A stretch of 64,000 nt of DNA from Gammaproteobacteria bacterium. GTDB lineage: Bacteria > Pseudomonadota > Gammaproteobacteria > GCA-001735895. The notes under the pieces are model-generated. The model saw only the letters and a list, made by a program, of their open reading frames with translations, was not told the DNA's origin and made no database searches. Every line of letters starts with the position of its first letter. Position 1 is the stretch's first letter. Below are positions 44,534 to 53,119 of this stretch, piece by piece. A program made the position numbers and the translations under genes. The stretch covers positions 1 through 64,000 of the forward strand of contig JAJDOF010000023.1 in the NCBI GenBank assembly GCA_022340305.1. Direction: 5' to 3'.

Positions 44534-45679
44534 TTAATCATCTTCGCGCATCATCAGGTAATACTGGTATTTCATCGTCGCCGCGCTGCCGGCGATAATG
44601 GCGATAAGGGTCACAATCGATCCAAGCGCCAGTGTCGATACCCCGGTTATCCCCTGGCCGATGGTGCAACCCATCGCCAGCACACCGCCGACACCCATCA
44701 GCACCGCACCGGCGACGTGCATGCCGAAGTCCCGCCAGGTGATGAACCACTCGATGCGCAGCTTGCGAAAAATCAGCGTGTACAAAAACGAGCCGACAAT
44801 CACGCCGCCAACCGTGGCGACGCCAAAAGTCAGATAGATGGAGTCAAATCCCTGCTTGACGTATTGCACCACGTGTCCGGTCGGGCCGATAAAGGTCAGT
44901 GACTGGGCGCCGGTAAAAAACGGGCGCTGATCCCTGAAAGCGAGCTCATCCAGCAGTTCCTGCCCGCTGCTGCCAGCGGTTACGTACCAGCCGATCACGA
45001 TGAGCAGACCGATGATCAGCCCTGCGCTCAGCAACTCGAAATTGTTACGGAAATCACGCGCACGCAGAACCCACAGCAGTAACATTAACGCCAGTGTCAG
45101 GGCAACAATTAGCCCAAACGCCGGACCGGATTCATTGCCACTGAGGCCGGCGAGCACCGTGGCAATGTCCTGTCCCGCGATGTCATGCTGCGAAAAATCG
45201 ATTCCCAGCGGCAACATCCATTGCAGAAATACGTAATAGCCGAAATTGCTGAACAGCATCCACCAGGCCGCAACGCCCATAACAGCGAGCACTACCAGCG
45301 ACTTCATATTGCCTTCGCCAAGCCGCACCAGGGTCTTGTTGCCGCAACCACTGGCGAGCGTCATGCCCACACCGAACATCAGGCCGCCGACCAGGTGCCG
45401 CAGCCAGATGAAATTGGCGCTGCGATAGGGTGGATTCGAGGTGTCGTTGCTGGTGGTCAGCGACATGTCGATGCTGCCGCTGTACTCGAGAATACCGACG
45501 CCGATGATTGCGGTGGCGATCGCCAGGAACCACGCCCGCAGGCGGCTCTGGTCGCCGATGTTTACCCAGTCGGAAACCGCACCCATGGTGCAGAAGTTGG
45601 CCTTGTTGGCGATCGCCCCGAACACCAGCGAAAGGCCGAATGCCCACAGCAGCGACTGGGTGTATAAATTCAGCTCCAT
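44534..45679 (-). CDS. YeeE/YedE (TsuA-type) sulfur-compound transporter
   Basis: 381 aa with about nine to ten membrane helices. The three cysteine sites typical of the TsuA family are present: NFCTMGAVSDW, ASGCGNKTLVRLG and MGCTIGQGITG. TsuA takes up thiosulfate through these cysteines. Here the tusA-dsrE2 partners suggest movement of a sulfane-sulfur compound into the cytoplasm. It lies 21 bp after the FadL-type gene. Confidence 0.9.
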   Translation of the reverse strand: MELNLYTQSLLWAFGLSLVFGAIANKANFCTMGAVSDWVNIGDQSRLRAWFLAIATAIIGVGILEYSGSIDMSLTTSNDTSNPPYRSANFIWLRHLVGGLMFGVGMTLASGCGNKTLVRLGEGNMKSLVVLAVMGVAAWWMLFSNFGYYVFLQWMLPLGIDFSQHDIAGQDIATVLAGLSGNESGPAFGLIVALTLALMLLLWVLRARDFRNNFELLSAGLIIGLLIVIGWYVTAGSSGQELLDELAFRDQRPFFTGAQSLTFIGPTGHVVQYVKQGFDSIYLTFGVATVGGVIVGSFLYTLIFRKLRIEWFITWRDFGMHVAGAVLMGVGGVLAMGCTIGQGITGVSTLALGSIVTLIAIIAGSAATMKYQYYLMMREDD

Positions 45680-45700
45680 ATCTGGGTTCCTGCTAGTTGA

Positions 45701-47062
45701 TCAAATCCTGCGATTATACGAAATAGCGAGCTCGTATTGATCCATTTCCAGCTCGATTTCCTGCGATGGATCGAATGTATTGGTACCCTTGACCGAATTG
45801 CTGGGCGCGTACATCGCGGCGAAATTGATCGCACTCTTCGCGTCCAGTTCGCGCGTGAAACCAAAGGTGAAATGCTCTTCGACAACACCCGGCGCCAGTA
45901 TGTTGAACACTACCTCTTCTTGCGGAATCGGCTGATCGCCTTTGCTGTAACCGACGCGCCAGGTCATCTTGCCGTCCTGCCACTGGTAGCCGAGCTTTAG
46001 TATCTGCATGTCTTCCCAACCGAAGCCTGCGCCGTCAGTGCCACCAAGACAACCGTCGCCACTACCACCGGCCGGCCCTCCAGGTATGCAACTGCCATCG
46101 GTTAGCGGGGTAATGGAATTGGAAACTGCTGCAACATCTTCGTAGTTGATCTGCTGTATATCGACCACAAACACGCCGGTTTTACCAACGTCTACAGCCA
46201 GCCCAACGGTGAAATTGGAGGGGATATCAAAGTCGCCATCCTCCGCAAAAAGGCCGGAGTAATCGTCGAATTCGGACATGTTGATTTTCGGCTGGTAGGC
46301 CGCTCCAATACGGATTCCAGGTGAAACCTCGCTCTGAAAACCGACGCGCAGGCCGAGGCCGGTGGAGGTGTCATAACCGTTGTTGGAGAGATTGCCGGGA
46401 TCGCTGGAAAAGGGAGAAAAATTTGCCAGACCCGTCGCCTCGAAGCGTTGGTAGACGACGATTGCACTGAGGCCCCAGGAACTGGAATCCGATATCCTGG
46501 CGGCGTAGGTTGTCGATACGAATAGCTGAGACAGGTCGACGCCCGCGGTTCCGGCGCCGAAGGTTCCTGGCAGCTCGGCATTAGACCCTGTCGGTGTACC
46601 CAGTATCGCGGTACCGCCCCGGTACTCGGTGTTCATGCCGCCGTTACCATATACCGAGAGGCCGATAGTCCGATTGGGGTCTATCACCCAGTTGTAACCC
46701 AACTGCGGGATCAGGAAAGCTTCGTTTTCGCTGTCGATACTTTGATCACCGTCGCCGATACTAAAGGGGCAGTTGGCACCACAGAGCGCGCCTGGTGGCA
46801 GAAAGGGTCCACCAGTCGACGAATACGAGCGCATCGGGCCGAACAGCGCGGCTCCCACGTCGTAGCGCGCACCCTGCCAGACCATGCCGGCGGGGTTGTT
46901 GGAGGCTGACAGCGTGTCCTGTGAGTAGGCAACACCGGCGCCGGCGAGACCTTTTTCAGCGACACTGCTGCCGTGACTGAAGTAGCCGTTGGTGGCCCAG
47001 GCAGTCGCTGGCGAGCACAGCAGCATAACTGCCAGAAGTAAATATCTTGAACGAATGGTCAT
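45701..47062 (-). CDS. FadL/OmpP1/TodX-family outer-membrane transporter
   Basis: About 453 aa with a signal peptide (YLLLAVMLLCSPATAWA). The mature protein begins TNGYFSHGSSVAEKGLAGAG and has the FadL NPAGM motif, and ends in a beta-strand-like ELAISYNRRI. FadL channels import hydrophobic molecules. Within a tusA-dsrE2-fadL-yeeE operon it may admit sulfur or polysulfide, which is inference. A short Cys-containing extracellular loop (CGANCP) is seen near residue 90, and another with CIPGG and CLGG. Confidence 0.88.
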   Translation of the reverse strand: MTIRSRYLLLAVMLLCSPATAWATNGYFSHGSSVAEKGLAGAGVAYSQDTLSASNNPAGMVWQGARYDVGAALFGPMRSYSSTGGPFLPPGALCGANCPFSIGDGDQSIDSENEAFLIPQLGYNWVIDPNRTIGLSVYGNGGMNTEYRGGTAILGTPTGSNAELPGTFGAGTAGVDLSQLFVSTTYAARISDSSSWGLSAIVVYQRFEATGLANFSPFSSDPGNLSNNGYDTSTGLGLRVGFQSEVSPGIRIGAAYQPKINMSEFDDYSGLFAEDGDFDIPSNFTVGLAVDVGKTGVFVVDIQQINYEDVAAVSNSITPLTDGSCIPGGPAGGSGDGCLGGTDGAGFGWEDMQILKLGYQWQDGKMTWRVGYSKGDQPIPQEEVVFNILAPGVVEEHFTFGFTRELDAKSAINFAAMYAPSNSVKGTNTFDPSQEIELEMDQYELAISYNRRI

Positions 47063-47224
47063 GGTGAAGTCCTCTAACCCATAAAAGGGGTACCGCATTA
47101 AGGCCTGATTTTTATCGCCTTTGAAAATTCAGGGGGCAGTATTACCCGCTTCCCCTGGCTAGTGACTCCCTGGTTGCGTTTAACCAGCTTGTTTTGCACT
47201 TACTCGTTAAACCGGTTCATATCC

Positions 47225-47704
47225 CTAGATAAACAGGTTGACGTCCGACTCGCCGGCAAATTCGAAGAAGGTGGCGGCGCCGGCGTAATCGATGCCGTCG
47301 ATAAATTCGCTCGGCTGCATGTCGAACAGGTCGACCGTCATCTGGCAGGCGATCATTTTGACTTCGGCTTCGAGGCAGAGGTCGCGCAGTTCCGCTACGC
47401 TGGCCACGCCCTTGGATTTCATTTTCGATTTCATCATGGAGCTCATCATCGCTTCCATACCGGGCAGGGCGGTGACGATGTTCGGCATCCACGAATCCAT
47501 GCCCATCGGCATCGGCATACCGGGATTACCCAGCGGCGAGACCTTGAGGTTCAAATCCTTCTTGAGCAACTGCAGCCCGTAAAAGGTGAAGAAAATCTGC
47601 ACCTCGTAACCGATCGCTGCCGCGGTAGACGCGAGGATAAAAGGCGGATAGGCCCAGTCCAGCGTTCCCTTGGTGGCGATCAACGCCAGTTTCTTTTCGG
47701 GCAT
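47225..47704 (-). CDS. dsrE2: DsrE2-family sulfurtransferase
   Basis: 159 aa. DsrE2 features are KKLALIATKGTLDWAYPPFI, the Met-rich segment PGMPMPMGMDSWMPN, and Cys in LEAEVKMIACQMTVD. In A. vinosum DsrE2 works with Rhd and TusA in sulfur transfer to DsrEFH. The Met-rich middle stretch may be membrane-associated. It lies about 40 bp from tusA. Confidence 0.93.
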   Translation of the reverse strand: MPEKKLALIATKGTLDWAYPPFILASTAAAIGYEVQIFFTFYGLQLLKKDLNLKVSPLGNPGMPMPMGMDSWMPNIVTALPGMEAMMSSMMKSKMKSKGVASVAELRDLCLEAEVKMIACQMTVDLFDMQPSEFIDGIDYAGAATFFEFAGESDVNLFI

Positions 47705-47742
47705 GTAAAGCTCCTCGTGATGGATTCGGGCTGCAGGTGCGC

Positions 47743-47973
47743 TCAGGTCTTCTTTATGTAGTAGTGATACTTGCCATCGGCTTCGCTACTTTCCAGCAAT
47801 TCGTTACCGGTTTGCTTGCAGAAGGCGTCGAAGTCCTTCACCGAACCCGAATCGGTAGAGATCACGTAAAGTACCTCACCGCTATTCATCGAGGTCAGGA
47901 CTTTTTTAGAGCGCAAAATGGGTAACGGACAGTTGAGACCGGTGGCGTCGAATTTTTCAGTGTATTCAGACAT
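47743..47973 (-). CDS. tusA: TusA sulfur-carrier protein
   Basis: 76 aa from the ATG at 47973; the frame extends further upstream but those residues are not part of the family. The active motif is GLNCPLPILRSKK. The persulfide on its Cys passes to DsrE2/DsrEFH. First gene of a four-gene operon. A perfect FNR-type palindrome lies about 77 bp upstream. Confidence 0.95.
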   Translation of the reverse strand: MSEYTEKFDATGLNCPLPILRSKKVLTSMNSGEVLYVISTDSGSVKDFDAFCKQTGNELLESSEADGKYHYYIKKT

Positions 47974-48049
47974 CTTGGATAATTTTCCTACAGGTTGATG
48001 ATTTGCATTCCGGTTAATAACCGTTCTAACGGTTTCTTGCAAGCGTTCC

Positions 48050-48063
48050 TTGATTTAGATCAA
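48050..48063. promoter_or_regulatory. Perfect FNR-type palindrome upstream of tusA
   Basis: TTGATTTAGATCAA matches TTGAT-N4-ATCAA exactly. Distance to the tusA start is about 77 bp, suitable for an activating class II-type site if the transcript starts near 48010. A related regulator (FNR, Anr or Dnr) is expected elsewhere in the genome. Confidence 0.75.
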
Positions 48064-48170
48064 TCACTGCTAACCGCACCAGCTAAAAATCTGCTGCCAA
48101 CATTAGTGTAATTAATAGTTCGGTACTACTGCCCAGTTTGATAGTGGACTACCCCATTCGAGATAAAAAA

Positions 48171-48192
48171 ATGCCGGGACATTGCCCGGCAT
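48171..48192 (-). terminator. Rho-independent terminator of the sox operon
   Basis: Perfect 8-bp stem ATGCCGGG / CCCGGCAT with loop ACATTG; on the minus strand it is followed by TTTTTT. It lies 30 bp past the soxA stop, so it ends the soxKXYZA transcript and separates it from tusA. Confidence 0.9.
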
Positions 48193-48221
48193 TACGCTGT
48201 TGCAGGAGTCACTGGTCGGCT

Positions 48222-49055
48222 TTACTTTCTGGCGCCCGGTCCGTTAACGGCAAGTCCGTTGCTCATGTAGGTGTGGAAGTACTCCAGTGCGCGGTACTCT
48301 TCGCCCTGTGCCGGGAAAGGCTTGGCCCGAACCTGTTTGTTACAACCGTCATAGCGCCGATGAGTCGTGCCGAGACCACCCCACTTGGAACGGTACACCG
48401 GAAAGTGAGTCAGGTGGCCGAGCGCCGGGCTCAGCAGGTCGGCGCGCACCATGTTACCGGAATAAAACTTGTGGCAATCGGCACAGGCCATATTGAGTTG
48501 CCCACGCTTCTGGTAGAAGTGTTTCTTACCGCGTTCATAGGCGGCCAGGGCACGTGGATCGTCGGGTATCTTGACATCGAATACCTTGCCGCGCGAGGTA
48601 TAAGCCATGTAGGCCGATATATCCGCGATCGGACCTTTCTTCCATTTCAGCGGTTTTTCACCATTGGCTTCACGGCATTCGTTGATGGCGAGTTCCAGGG
48701 TAATGACCTCGCCACGATCGGTATCGAAAAAGGGATAGTTTTGACGAATGCCGATGCCGCCATTTTTGAAACAACTGGCGTAGGTTTTGCCATTCGCGAA
48801 GGGGGTGTTGAACATCGTTTCACCCACACTGATGTTCAGTTCGTAGGGTGCGAATTCCTCGATATCTTCCCATTGTCCGCGTGAAGCCGGGTCGATCGAG
48901 TAGACGCCGTTGGCGAAGTCCTCGAACGGCGTGTTCGGGAAGCGTTTCATGTAAAAACTCTGAAATTCCTTCAAGTCCTGTTGCGGCGTAGCGTTCACTA
49001 CGCAGGTGACTGCAAGCAGTGTGGCCAGGCTTAGGGTCGATAATAATTTTTTCAT
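48222..49055 (-). CDS. soxA: SoxA, cytochrome c subunit of SoxXA
   Basis: 277 aa with a signal peptide (LLSTLSLATLLAVTCVVNA). One heme motif CADCH is near residue 188. The catalytic cysteine is in YDGCNKQVRA near 238. A first heme motif is absent: the corresponding place reads ASCFKNGG with one Cys, so this is the mono-heme SoxA type. SoxXA joins thiosulfate to the SoxY cysteine. Last gene of the sox operon. Confidence 0.95.
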   Translation of the reverse strand: MKKLLSTLSLATLLAVTCVVNATPQQDLKEFQSFYMKRFPNTPFEDFANGVYSIDPASRGQWEDIEEFAPYELNISVGETMFNTPFANGKTYASCFKNGGIGIRQNYPFFDTDRGEVITLELAINECREANGEKPLKWKKGPIADISAYMAYTSRGKVFDVKIPDDPRALAAYERGKKHFYQKRGQLNMACADCHKFYSGNMVRADLLSPALGHLTHFPVYRSKWGGLGTTHRRYDGCNKQVRAKPFPAQGEEYRALEYFHTYMSNGLAVNGPGARK

Positions 49056-49086
49056 GCCAGTTCCTCCTCCTATGTTTTATCGGGGC

Positions 49087-49398
49087 CTATTTTATCTGGG
49101 CTTCAGCACTGTCGCCCTTGCCCATGTTATCGACCCAGCTAATCTTGACGGTATCACCCGCGGCTGCGCCCTTGAATTTAAACGACAAATAGGGATTCTG
49201 CGAAATCGCGCCCCCCCAGTTGGCGCTCATTACCTGCTTGCCATTATGTTCGGCCATTACTTCGGTAATGTGGTGCGCCGGTATTTTCTCACCGGTCTTG
49301 GAATCTTTACGCTGGCCGGACTCCATCTTGTGACTGATCAGGGTTTTGACCGTAGTGACGCCGTCCTGTGCCTTCGCGCGAATTTTGATAGAAGCCAT
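49087..49398 (-). CDS. soxZ: SoxZ
   Basis: 103 aa, beta-sandwich family with IKIRAKAQDGVTTVKTLISH and PAHHITEV, VMSANWGGAISQNPYLSF. It pairs with SoxY as the sulfur carrier. Cytoplasmic form without its own signal; it is exported with SoxY by the Tat path. Confidence 0.96.
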   Translation of the reverse strand: MASIKIRAKAQDGVTTVKTLISHKMESGQRKDSKTGEKIPAHHITEVMAEHNGKQVMSANWGGAISQNPYLSFKFKGAAAGDTVKISWVDNMGKGDSAEAQIK

Positions 49399-49429
49399 GT
49401 CTAATTCTCCAATGCTTTAAAATCTTAAG

Positions 49430-49900
49430 TTAACCGCCGCAGCCACCGATGGTGACCTTGACTTCCTTGGTTGCCGAGTAGAGCTTGCCGTCAGCCTTGA
49501 CGACCGCGATGACATCGGATGTCTTGGCCATCCTGACTCGAGTGGAAATGAAAGGCTCACAGGCGGAGGACAGGGTATAAGTTGATGTCAGTGGCCCGGG
49601 ATTGCCCGCGACGATAATAGAGATGGCAACGACATTGCTCATGCTGGCGGAAACCGTAACTGGAACCACGGCACCGTTTTCAGCGATGTCGGGCGCTTTC
49701 AGCTTGACGGAGTCCGAAGGGCTGTGCTCGGCACTGCCGAGTGAACCACTGATGGCGCCATTTACGTCCCTGGCTGCAAATGCGTCAGTGGCATAAGCTC
49801 CGAGGACACGCTGGGGCAGTAGCACTCCCGTGCCGACTAATGACGCAGCGCTACCGACAAAGGCGGCCGTTTTAACGAGCTTGCGGCGTAACAGATTCAT
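49430..49900 (-). CDS. soxY: SoxY, thiosulfate carrier
   Basis: 156 aa from the ATG at 49900, chosen because GGAGAAG lies just before it; an ATG at 49918 has no such site. The N-terminus has a twin-Arg signal (LLRRKLVKTAAFVG). The C-terminus is the swinging arm GGCGG, whose Cys carries the sulfur intermediates. Exported with SoxZ. Confidence 0.95.
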   Translation of the reverse strand: MNLLRRKLVKTAAFVGSAASLVGTGVLLPQRVLGAYATDAFAARDVNGAISGSLGSAEHSPSDSVKLKAPDIAENGAVVPVTVSASMSNVVAISIIVAGNPGPLTSTYTLSSACEPFISTRVRMAKTSDVIAVVKADGKLYSATKEVKVTIGGCGG

Positions 49901-49961
49901 CTTGAACTTCTCCTGCAAATTGGATTTGCTGAACTAAAGGCCTGAACGACAGGCGCTAAAC

Positions 49962-50324
49962 TTATAGGCTATGAATAAATTCGGTAACCAGATCGATTTC
50001 CTTTTCACTCAGAATACGATGCTTGCCAAAGGGCGGCATGATGGTGTTTGGATTGGCGACGGTCGGATCCCAGATCTGGGCACGCAGATCGGCCTTGTCG
50101 GGAAAGCGGGCCTTCATCGCCACCAGGGGTGGTCCGATATTTCCCGGCAACGAGCCACCGGCAATCATATGGCAGGCCAGGCAATTACCTTTCTTGCGAT
50201 CGAATGCCGCCTTCTTGCCATCGGCGATGTCGTCGGCAGTGGCGATCGAGATGCCTGCGACGAGCGTTATCAACAAGAGCGAAGTGGCTCTGGCAATATT
50301 GCGGCGTAACTGTTTTCTTATCAT
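49962..50324 (-). CDS. soxX: SoxX, monoheme cytochrome c
   Basis: 120 aa from the ATG at 50324 (GAGGAGG upstream); the frame extends further upstream without support. A signal-like helix is followed by one heme motif CLACH at about 45-49 and Met in NTIMPPFG as distal ligand. With SoxA it forms SoxXA. Confidence 0.94.
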   Translation of the reverse strand: MIRKQLRRNIARATSLLLITLVAGISIATADDIADGKKAAFDRKKGNCLACHMIAGGSLPGNIGPPLVAMKARFPDKADLRAQIWDPTVANPNTIMPPFGKHRILSEKEIDLVTEFIHSL

Positions 50325-50545
50325 GTTGTTCCTCCTCGATATGCCCTCAGCTTTGCCTTCCGGGACAGGTAACAATTTTAATTATTCTGACCTTTTCTGA
50401 TGAAAGAGATCAGCTGCAATTCGAAGTCCCGAAGGTATCTTATCCACAGCTACGAATACCATACCCCAATTTGGATAAGCTGAGTGCATCGGTGTTGGAC
50501 TGCTACCTGCGGGGCACTGTTTACAGGTAGCAGACCGCGCCACAT

Positions 50546-50857
50546 TCAGATATGAAGCTTGTTGCTGGATTGTGAAGTTGCCTGCATATATCCGAGCATG
50601 GCCTGGATTTCAGCTTCCTCTGCCATCTTCGCAGCTTCCTTGGTCTTGCCTTCTTTTAGCAACGCCTCGGCCTTTTGGATCATTTTACCGGTGTCACGCC
50701 ATTCTCCATCGACCGAGCTAGCCTGCTTACGCGCCTCCTTGGCGGCGGCGATCGCCTGCTCTGCACTCATGCCGGCGGCACTTGCCTGGGTAATGCAGGC
50801 GCCACTAAATAGCGCCAGGCTAGCGGCCAGTAACAAAGGTCTAGTCAGATTTTTCAT
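50546..50857 (-). CDS. soxK: SoxK, SoxXA-binding protein
   Basis: 103 aa with a signal peptide ending near ASAAG and a Cys in SGACITQ that might be a lipobox. The helical mature part (AEQAIAAAKEARKQASSVDG; EALLKEGKTKEAAKMAEEAE) matches the SoxXA-binding protein family, which supports SoxXA in A. vinosum. About 220 bp separate it from soxX. Confidence 0.82.
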   Translation of the reverse strand: MKNLTRPLLLAASLALFSGACITQASAAGMSAEQAIAAAKEARKQASSVDGEWRDTGKMIQKAEALLKEGKTKEAAKMAEEAEIQAMLGYMQATSQSSNKLHI

Positions 50858-50887
50858 GCTCTCTCTCCTCTTATGGGTTTGCTGTAT

Positions 50888-51967
50888 TTAATCATGAAAT
50901 GAATCATAACCCCAGATGTCGGTATCAAAACCGGCCTCGCGGATATGATCGGCACGCGCCGAAATGTAGCGTTGAAACTCGGCTTCTTCGAGATACGCCT
51001 TATCCAGCACATAGGCGTAAACCGATTGAAAATGAAAAGTTTTCAGGAATGCATCGATGCGCATGACTTCCTTGCCGTCGGTGTCGAAAAACACCAGCGA
51101 AGGCGTGTAAGCGATGCCCAGTTCCCGGGCCCACTGTTGAGCGGTCGTCTGCCGTCCATCGGGCGTTAGCAAGGGTTGCGAAGAAGCGACGTTGAACTGA
51201 ACATTACTGGCCTGCTGTACCAGTTTGCGCGTGGCTTCATCAGTCAGGATACGTCGATGCATGGTTTCACACTCGCGACAATTGGCCGCTTCGAAGTAAA
51301 CCACCAGTGGTGCCGCGGTCTCGCGCAACAGACCTTGCAGATCCGTACTGGCGATGAAGAAATCCTCACCCAGCAGCTTGCCGTCGCTGTCACTTCGATT
51401 GTCCAGGCGATACTGGGCGAAACTCATATCAGCTTCGAGTTTCTGCGCGACGTAGCGCAGCGCCGCGCGAAAGTCCTCGGGTGGGTAGTAACCGTTCAGT
51501 CGCAATGCAACCTTGCCGGATTCATCGAGAAAAATCAGGGTCGGCGTGTACTGCACCTTGAGGGCTGCAGCAAACGTTTTTTCGGTGAAATCGCGCCCGC
51601 CGACACTGACCACTGCGCGATCACCCCACATGTTGAGCGAAATACCGTCAAAGTGCTCGACAATATAGGCTTTAAGTTCGGGATCGGTAAAATTCTCTTC
51701 GACCAGCCGCGCGCAGTAAGGACAGCCATCCTGGTGGAAGTAGAGCATAACGCGACGGCCGGTCGCCGCCGCTTCGCTCACATCCTCTTCAAACTCGAGA
51801 AAGCTGTCTTTGAACCACGCTGGTTTTTCTGCCGTGCGCGCGCCGTGAAATGCGCCTTTCTGAATGTCGTTTGCGTGGCTGGCCTGAAATGGCTGCAGCA
51901 GCAACAGCAGGCATATAATGCCGCCGAGGTTGCGGCAAAAAAGAGTCGTTTGCCGGATCTCTGTCAT
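50888..51967 (-). CDS. Periplasmic protein with two thioredoxin-fold domains (SoxW-like)
   Basis: 359 aa with a signal peptide. Domain 1 has a CPYC site in FHQDGCPYCARL (about residue 85) and domain 2 a CREC site in FEAANCRECETM (about 230); both have the cis-Pro segment (YTPTLIFLDESG; YTPSLVFFDTDG). It is probably a periplasmic thiol reductant for SoxYZ, similar to SoxW/SoxS proteins, but the tandem form is unusual. It lies upstream of soxK on the same strand. Confidence 0.8.
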   Translation of the reverse strand: MTEIRQTTLFCRNLGGIICLLLLLQPFQASHANDIQKGAFHGARTAEKPAWFKDSFLEFEEDVSEAAATGRRVMLYFHQDGCPYCARLVEENFTDPELKAYIVEHFDGISLNMWGDRAVVSVGGRDFTEKTFAAALKVQYTPTLIFLDESGKVALRLNGYYPPEDFRAALRYVAQKLEADMSFAQYRLDNRSDSDGKLLGEDFFIASTDLQGLLRETAAPLVVYFEAANCRECETMHRRILTDEATRKLVQQASNVQFNVASSQPLLTPDGRQTTAQQWARELGIAYTPSLVFFDTDGKEVMRIDAFLKTFHFQSVYAYVLDKAYLEEAEFQRYISARADHIREAGFDTDIWGYDSFHD

Positions 51968-51977
51968 GGCGCCTGTG

Positions 51978-52211
51978 TCATTCCTGTCTGCAAAATGCCT
52001 CGAGATCGAGAAACATTCTGTCCACGCTGCGCCTGTTGCCTGGGACCGGGGCGGGATTCTTCATAAATCCCTGGTTTTGCGGATTTTGGGAGCGCGGGCC
52101 GAAGATTTTGGCGGCAACGGCCCGGAACTTGAAAGCGTCGCCTGCCAGGGTCCGTGCCTGTAGCGTGGACGGCAGGCTCATAGCGCTCATAAGTCCGGCA
52201 ATCCTGATCAT
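51978..52211 (-). CDS. Possible 77-aa small secreted protein
   Basis: The frame from an ATG at 52211 gives a signal-like start (MIRIAGLMSAMSLPSTLQA), then a basic, low-complexity tail and ends 10 bp before the tandem-thioredoxin gene. No family recognised. The remaining stretch up to 52378 has no gene; it holds the inverted repeat at 52278-52305 and divergent promoters. Could be a chance frame. Confidence 0.3.
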   Translation of the reverse strand: MIRIAGLMSAMSLPSTLQARTLAGDAFKFRAVAAKIFGPRSQNPQNQGFMKNPAPVPGNRRSVDRMFLDLEAFCRQE

Positions 52212-52277
52212 GACCGAGAATACAGATTGATTGATGCAGGGCATTGATAATTGGTTCTGTATGTTGTAATAGCCACT

Positions 52278-52305
52278 ATATGGATAGCGGTTTTGGCTAC
52301 CATAT
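52278..52305. promoter_or_regulatory. Imperfect inverted repeat in the divergent sox/thioredoxin control region
   Basis: ATATGG(A)TAGC pairs with GCTACCATAT around a 7-base loop. It could be an operator, for example of an ArsR-type SoxR repressor, or a stem near a transcript 5' end. No regulator gene of that type is in the window. Confidence 0.4.
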
Positions 52306-52378
52306 CCAATGATAGATATAGGCCGTAGGCATGAAATTTGATTCTCTGACCGATGTCGACCAGCGAGTGGAGTGATTC

Positions 52379-52582
52379 ATGAAGCATCTGTTGCCTGCCT
52401 TGTATATCAGCCTGGCAGTCTGTATTGCTGGCGATGCGCTGGCCTGGACAGCTCCACAAGGTTACCTCTCAAAGGCCGAGTCGCCGTGGCGATGTCAGTG
52501 GTTGAGCGCTGGCAGTGACGACAACCAGCGAGGTCAGGAGAAAGATGAAATGGAAGAAGAAAAGGAGCCGGATTGTGATTGA
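52379..52582 (+). CDS. 67-aa secreted hypothetical protein
   Basis: Starts with GTGGAGTGATTC before the ATG. Signal peptide MKHLLPALYISLAVCIAGDALA. The short mature part has a Cys in WRCQW and an acidic C-terminus EEEKEPDCD. No family recognised. It precedes the thioredoxin-like gene by 12 bp and is likely co-transcribed. Confidence 0.6.
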   Translation: MKHLLPALYISLAVCIAGDALAWTAPQGYLSKAESPWRCQWLSAGSDDNQRGQEKDEMEEEKEPDCD

Positions 52583-52594
52583 GAGTCAACCCAG

Positions 52595-53119
52595 ATGACG
52601 CTTCGAGCCTGGCAAAAAACAGCAAGCAGGTTTTGTGCGGGATATATCGGCTATCCCCTGATCCTGGTGACAGCAATGCTGACCTGTGGAGCGGCAAGTA
52701 GTGCCGAGAGTCCCGATATTATCGACATGCAACAGATCTCGGACCTGCGCCAGGAAGCACAGATAATACGTGCGCGCAACCTGGTGCTGGTGCTGGAGTT
52801 TTCCCGGGAAGATTGTCCTTATTGCCGTAAACTCGAGAAATTGTTCCTGTTACCGATGCAGCGCAATGCCTACTACGATGATAAAATTCTAGTTCGATCG
52901 ATATCCCTGGACGCCAATGAGACCGTGATCGATCTCACCGGACGATCCGTGGCAACCGATCAGTTCGCGACGCGTTACGGAGTGTCGATGACCCCGACCC
53001 TGTTATTTTTGAATCCCGATGGCGTCGAAATCGGCGAGCGCCTGGTCGGCATCTGGTCCGAGGATTTTTATGGATATTTTATTGACAACCGCATCGATGC
53101 AGCAAGAGAGAGTCTGTAG
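52595..53119 (+). CDS. SoxW-like periplasmic thioredoxin-fold protein
   Basis: 174 aa with a membrane/signal segment (YPLILVTAMLTCGAA). Thioredoxin site CPYC in FSREDCPYCRKLEKLF and cis-Pro region SMTPTLLFLNPDG. Similar to the tandem protein at 50888 and to SoxW. A likely role is reduction of SoxY or other exported thiols. The end overlaps the DsrE-family gene by 23 bp. Confidence 0.8.
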   Translation: MTLRAWQKTASRFCAGYIGYPLILVTAMLTCGAASSAESPDIIDMQQISDLRQEAQIIRARNLVLVLEFSREDCPYCRKLEKLFLLPMQRNAYYDDKILVRSISLDANETVIDLTGRSVATDQFATRYGVSMTPTLLFLNPDGVEIGERLVGIWSEDFYGYFIDNRIDAARESL

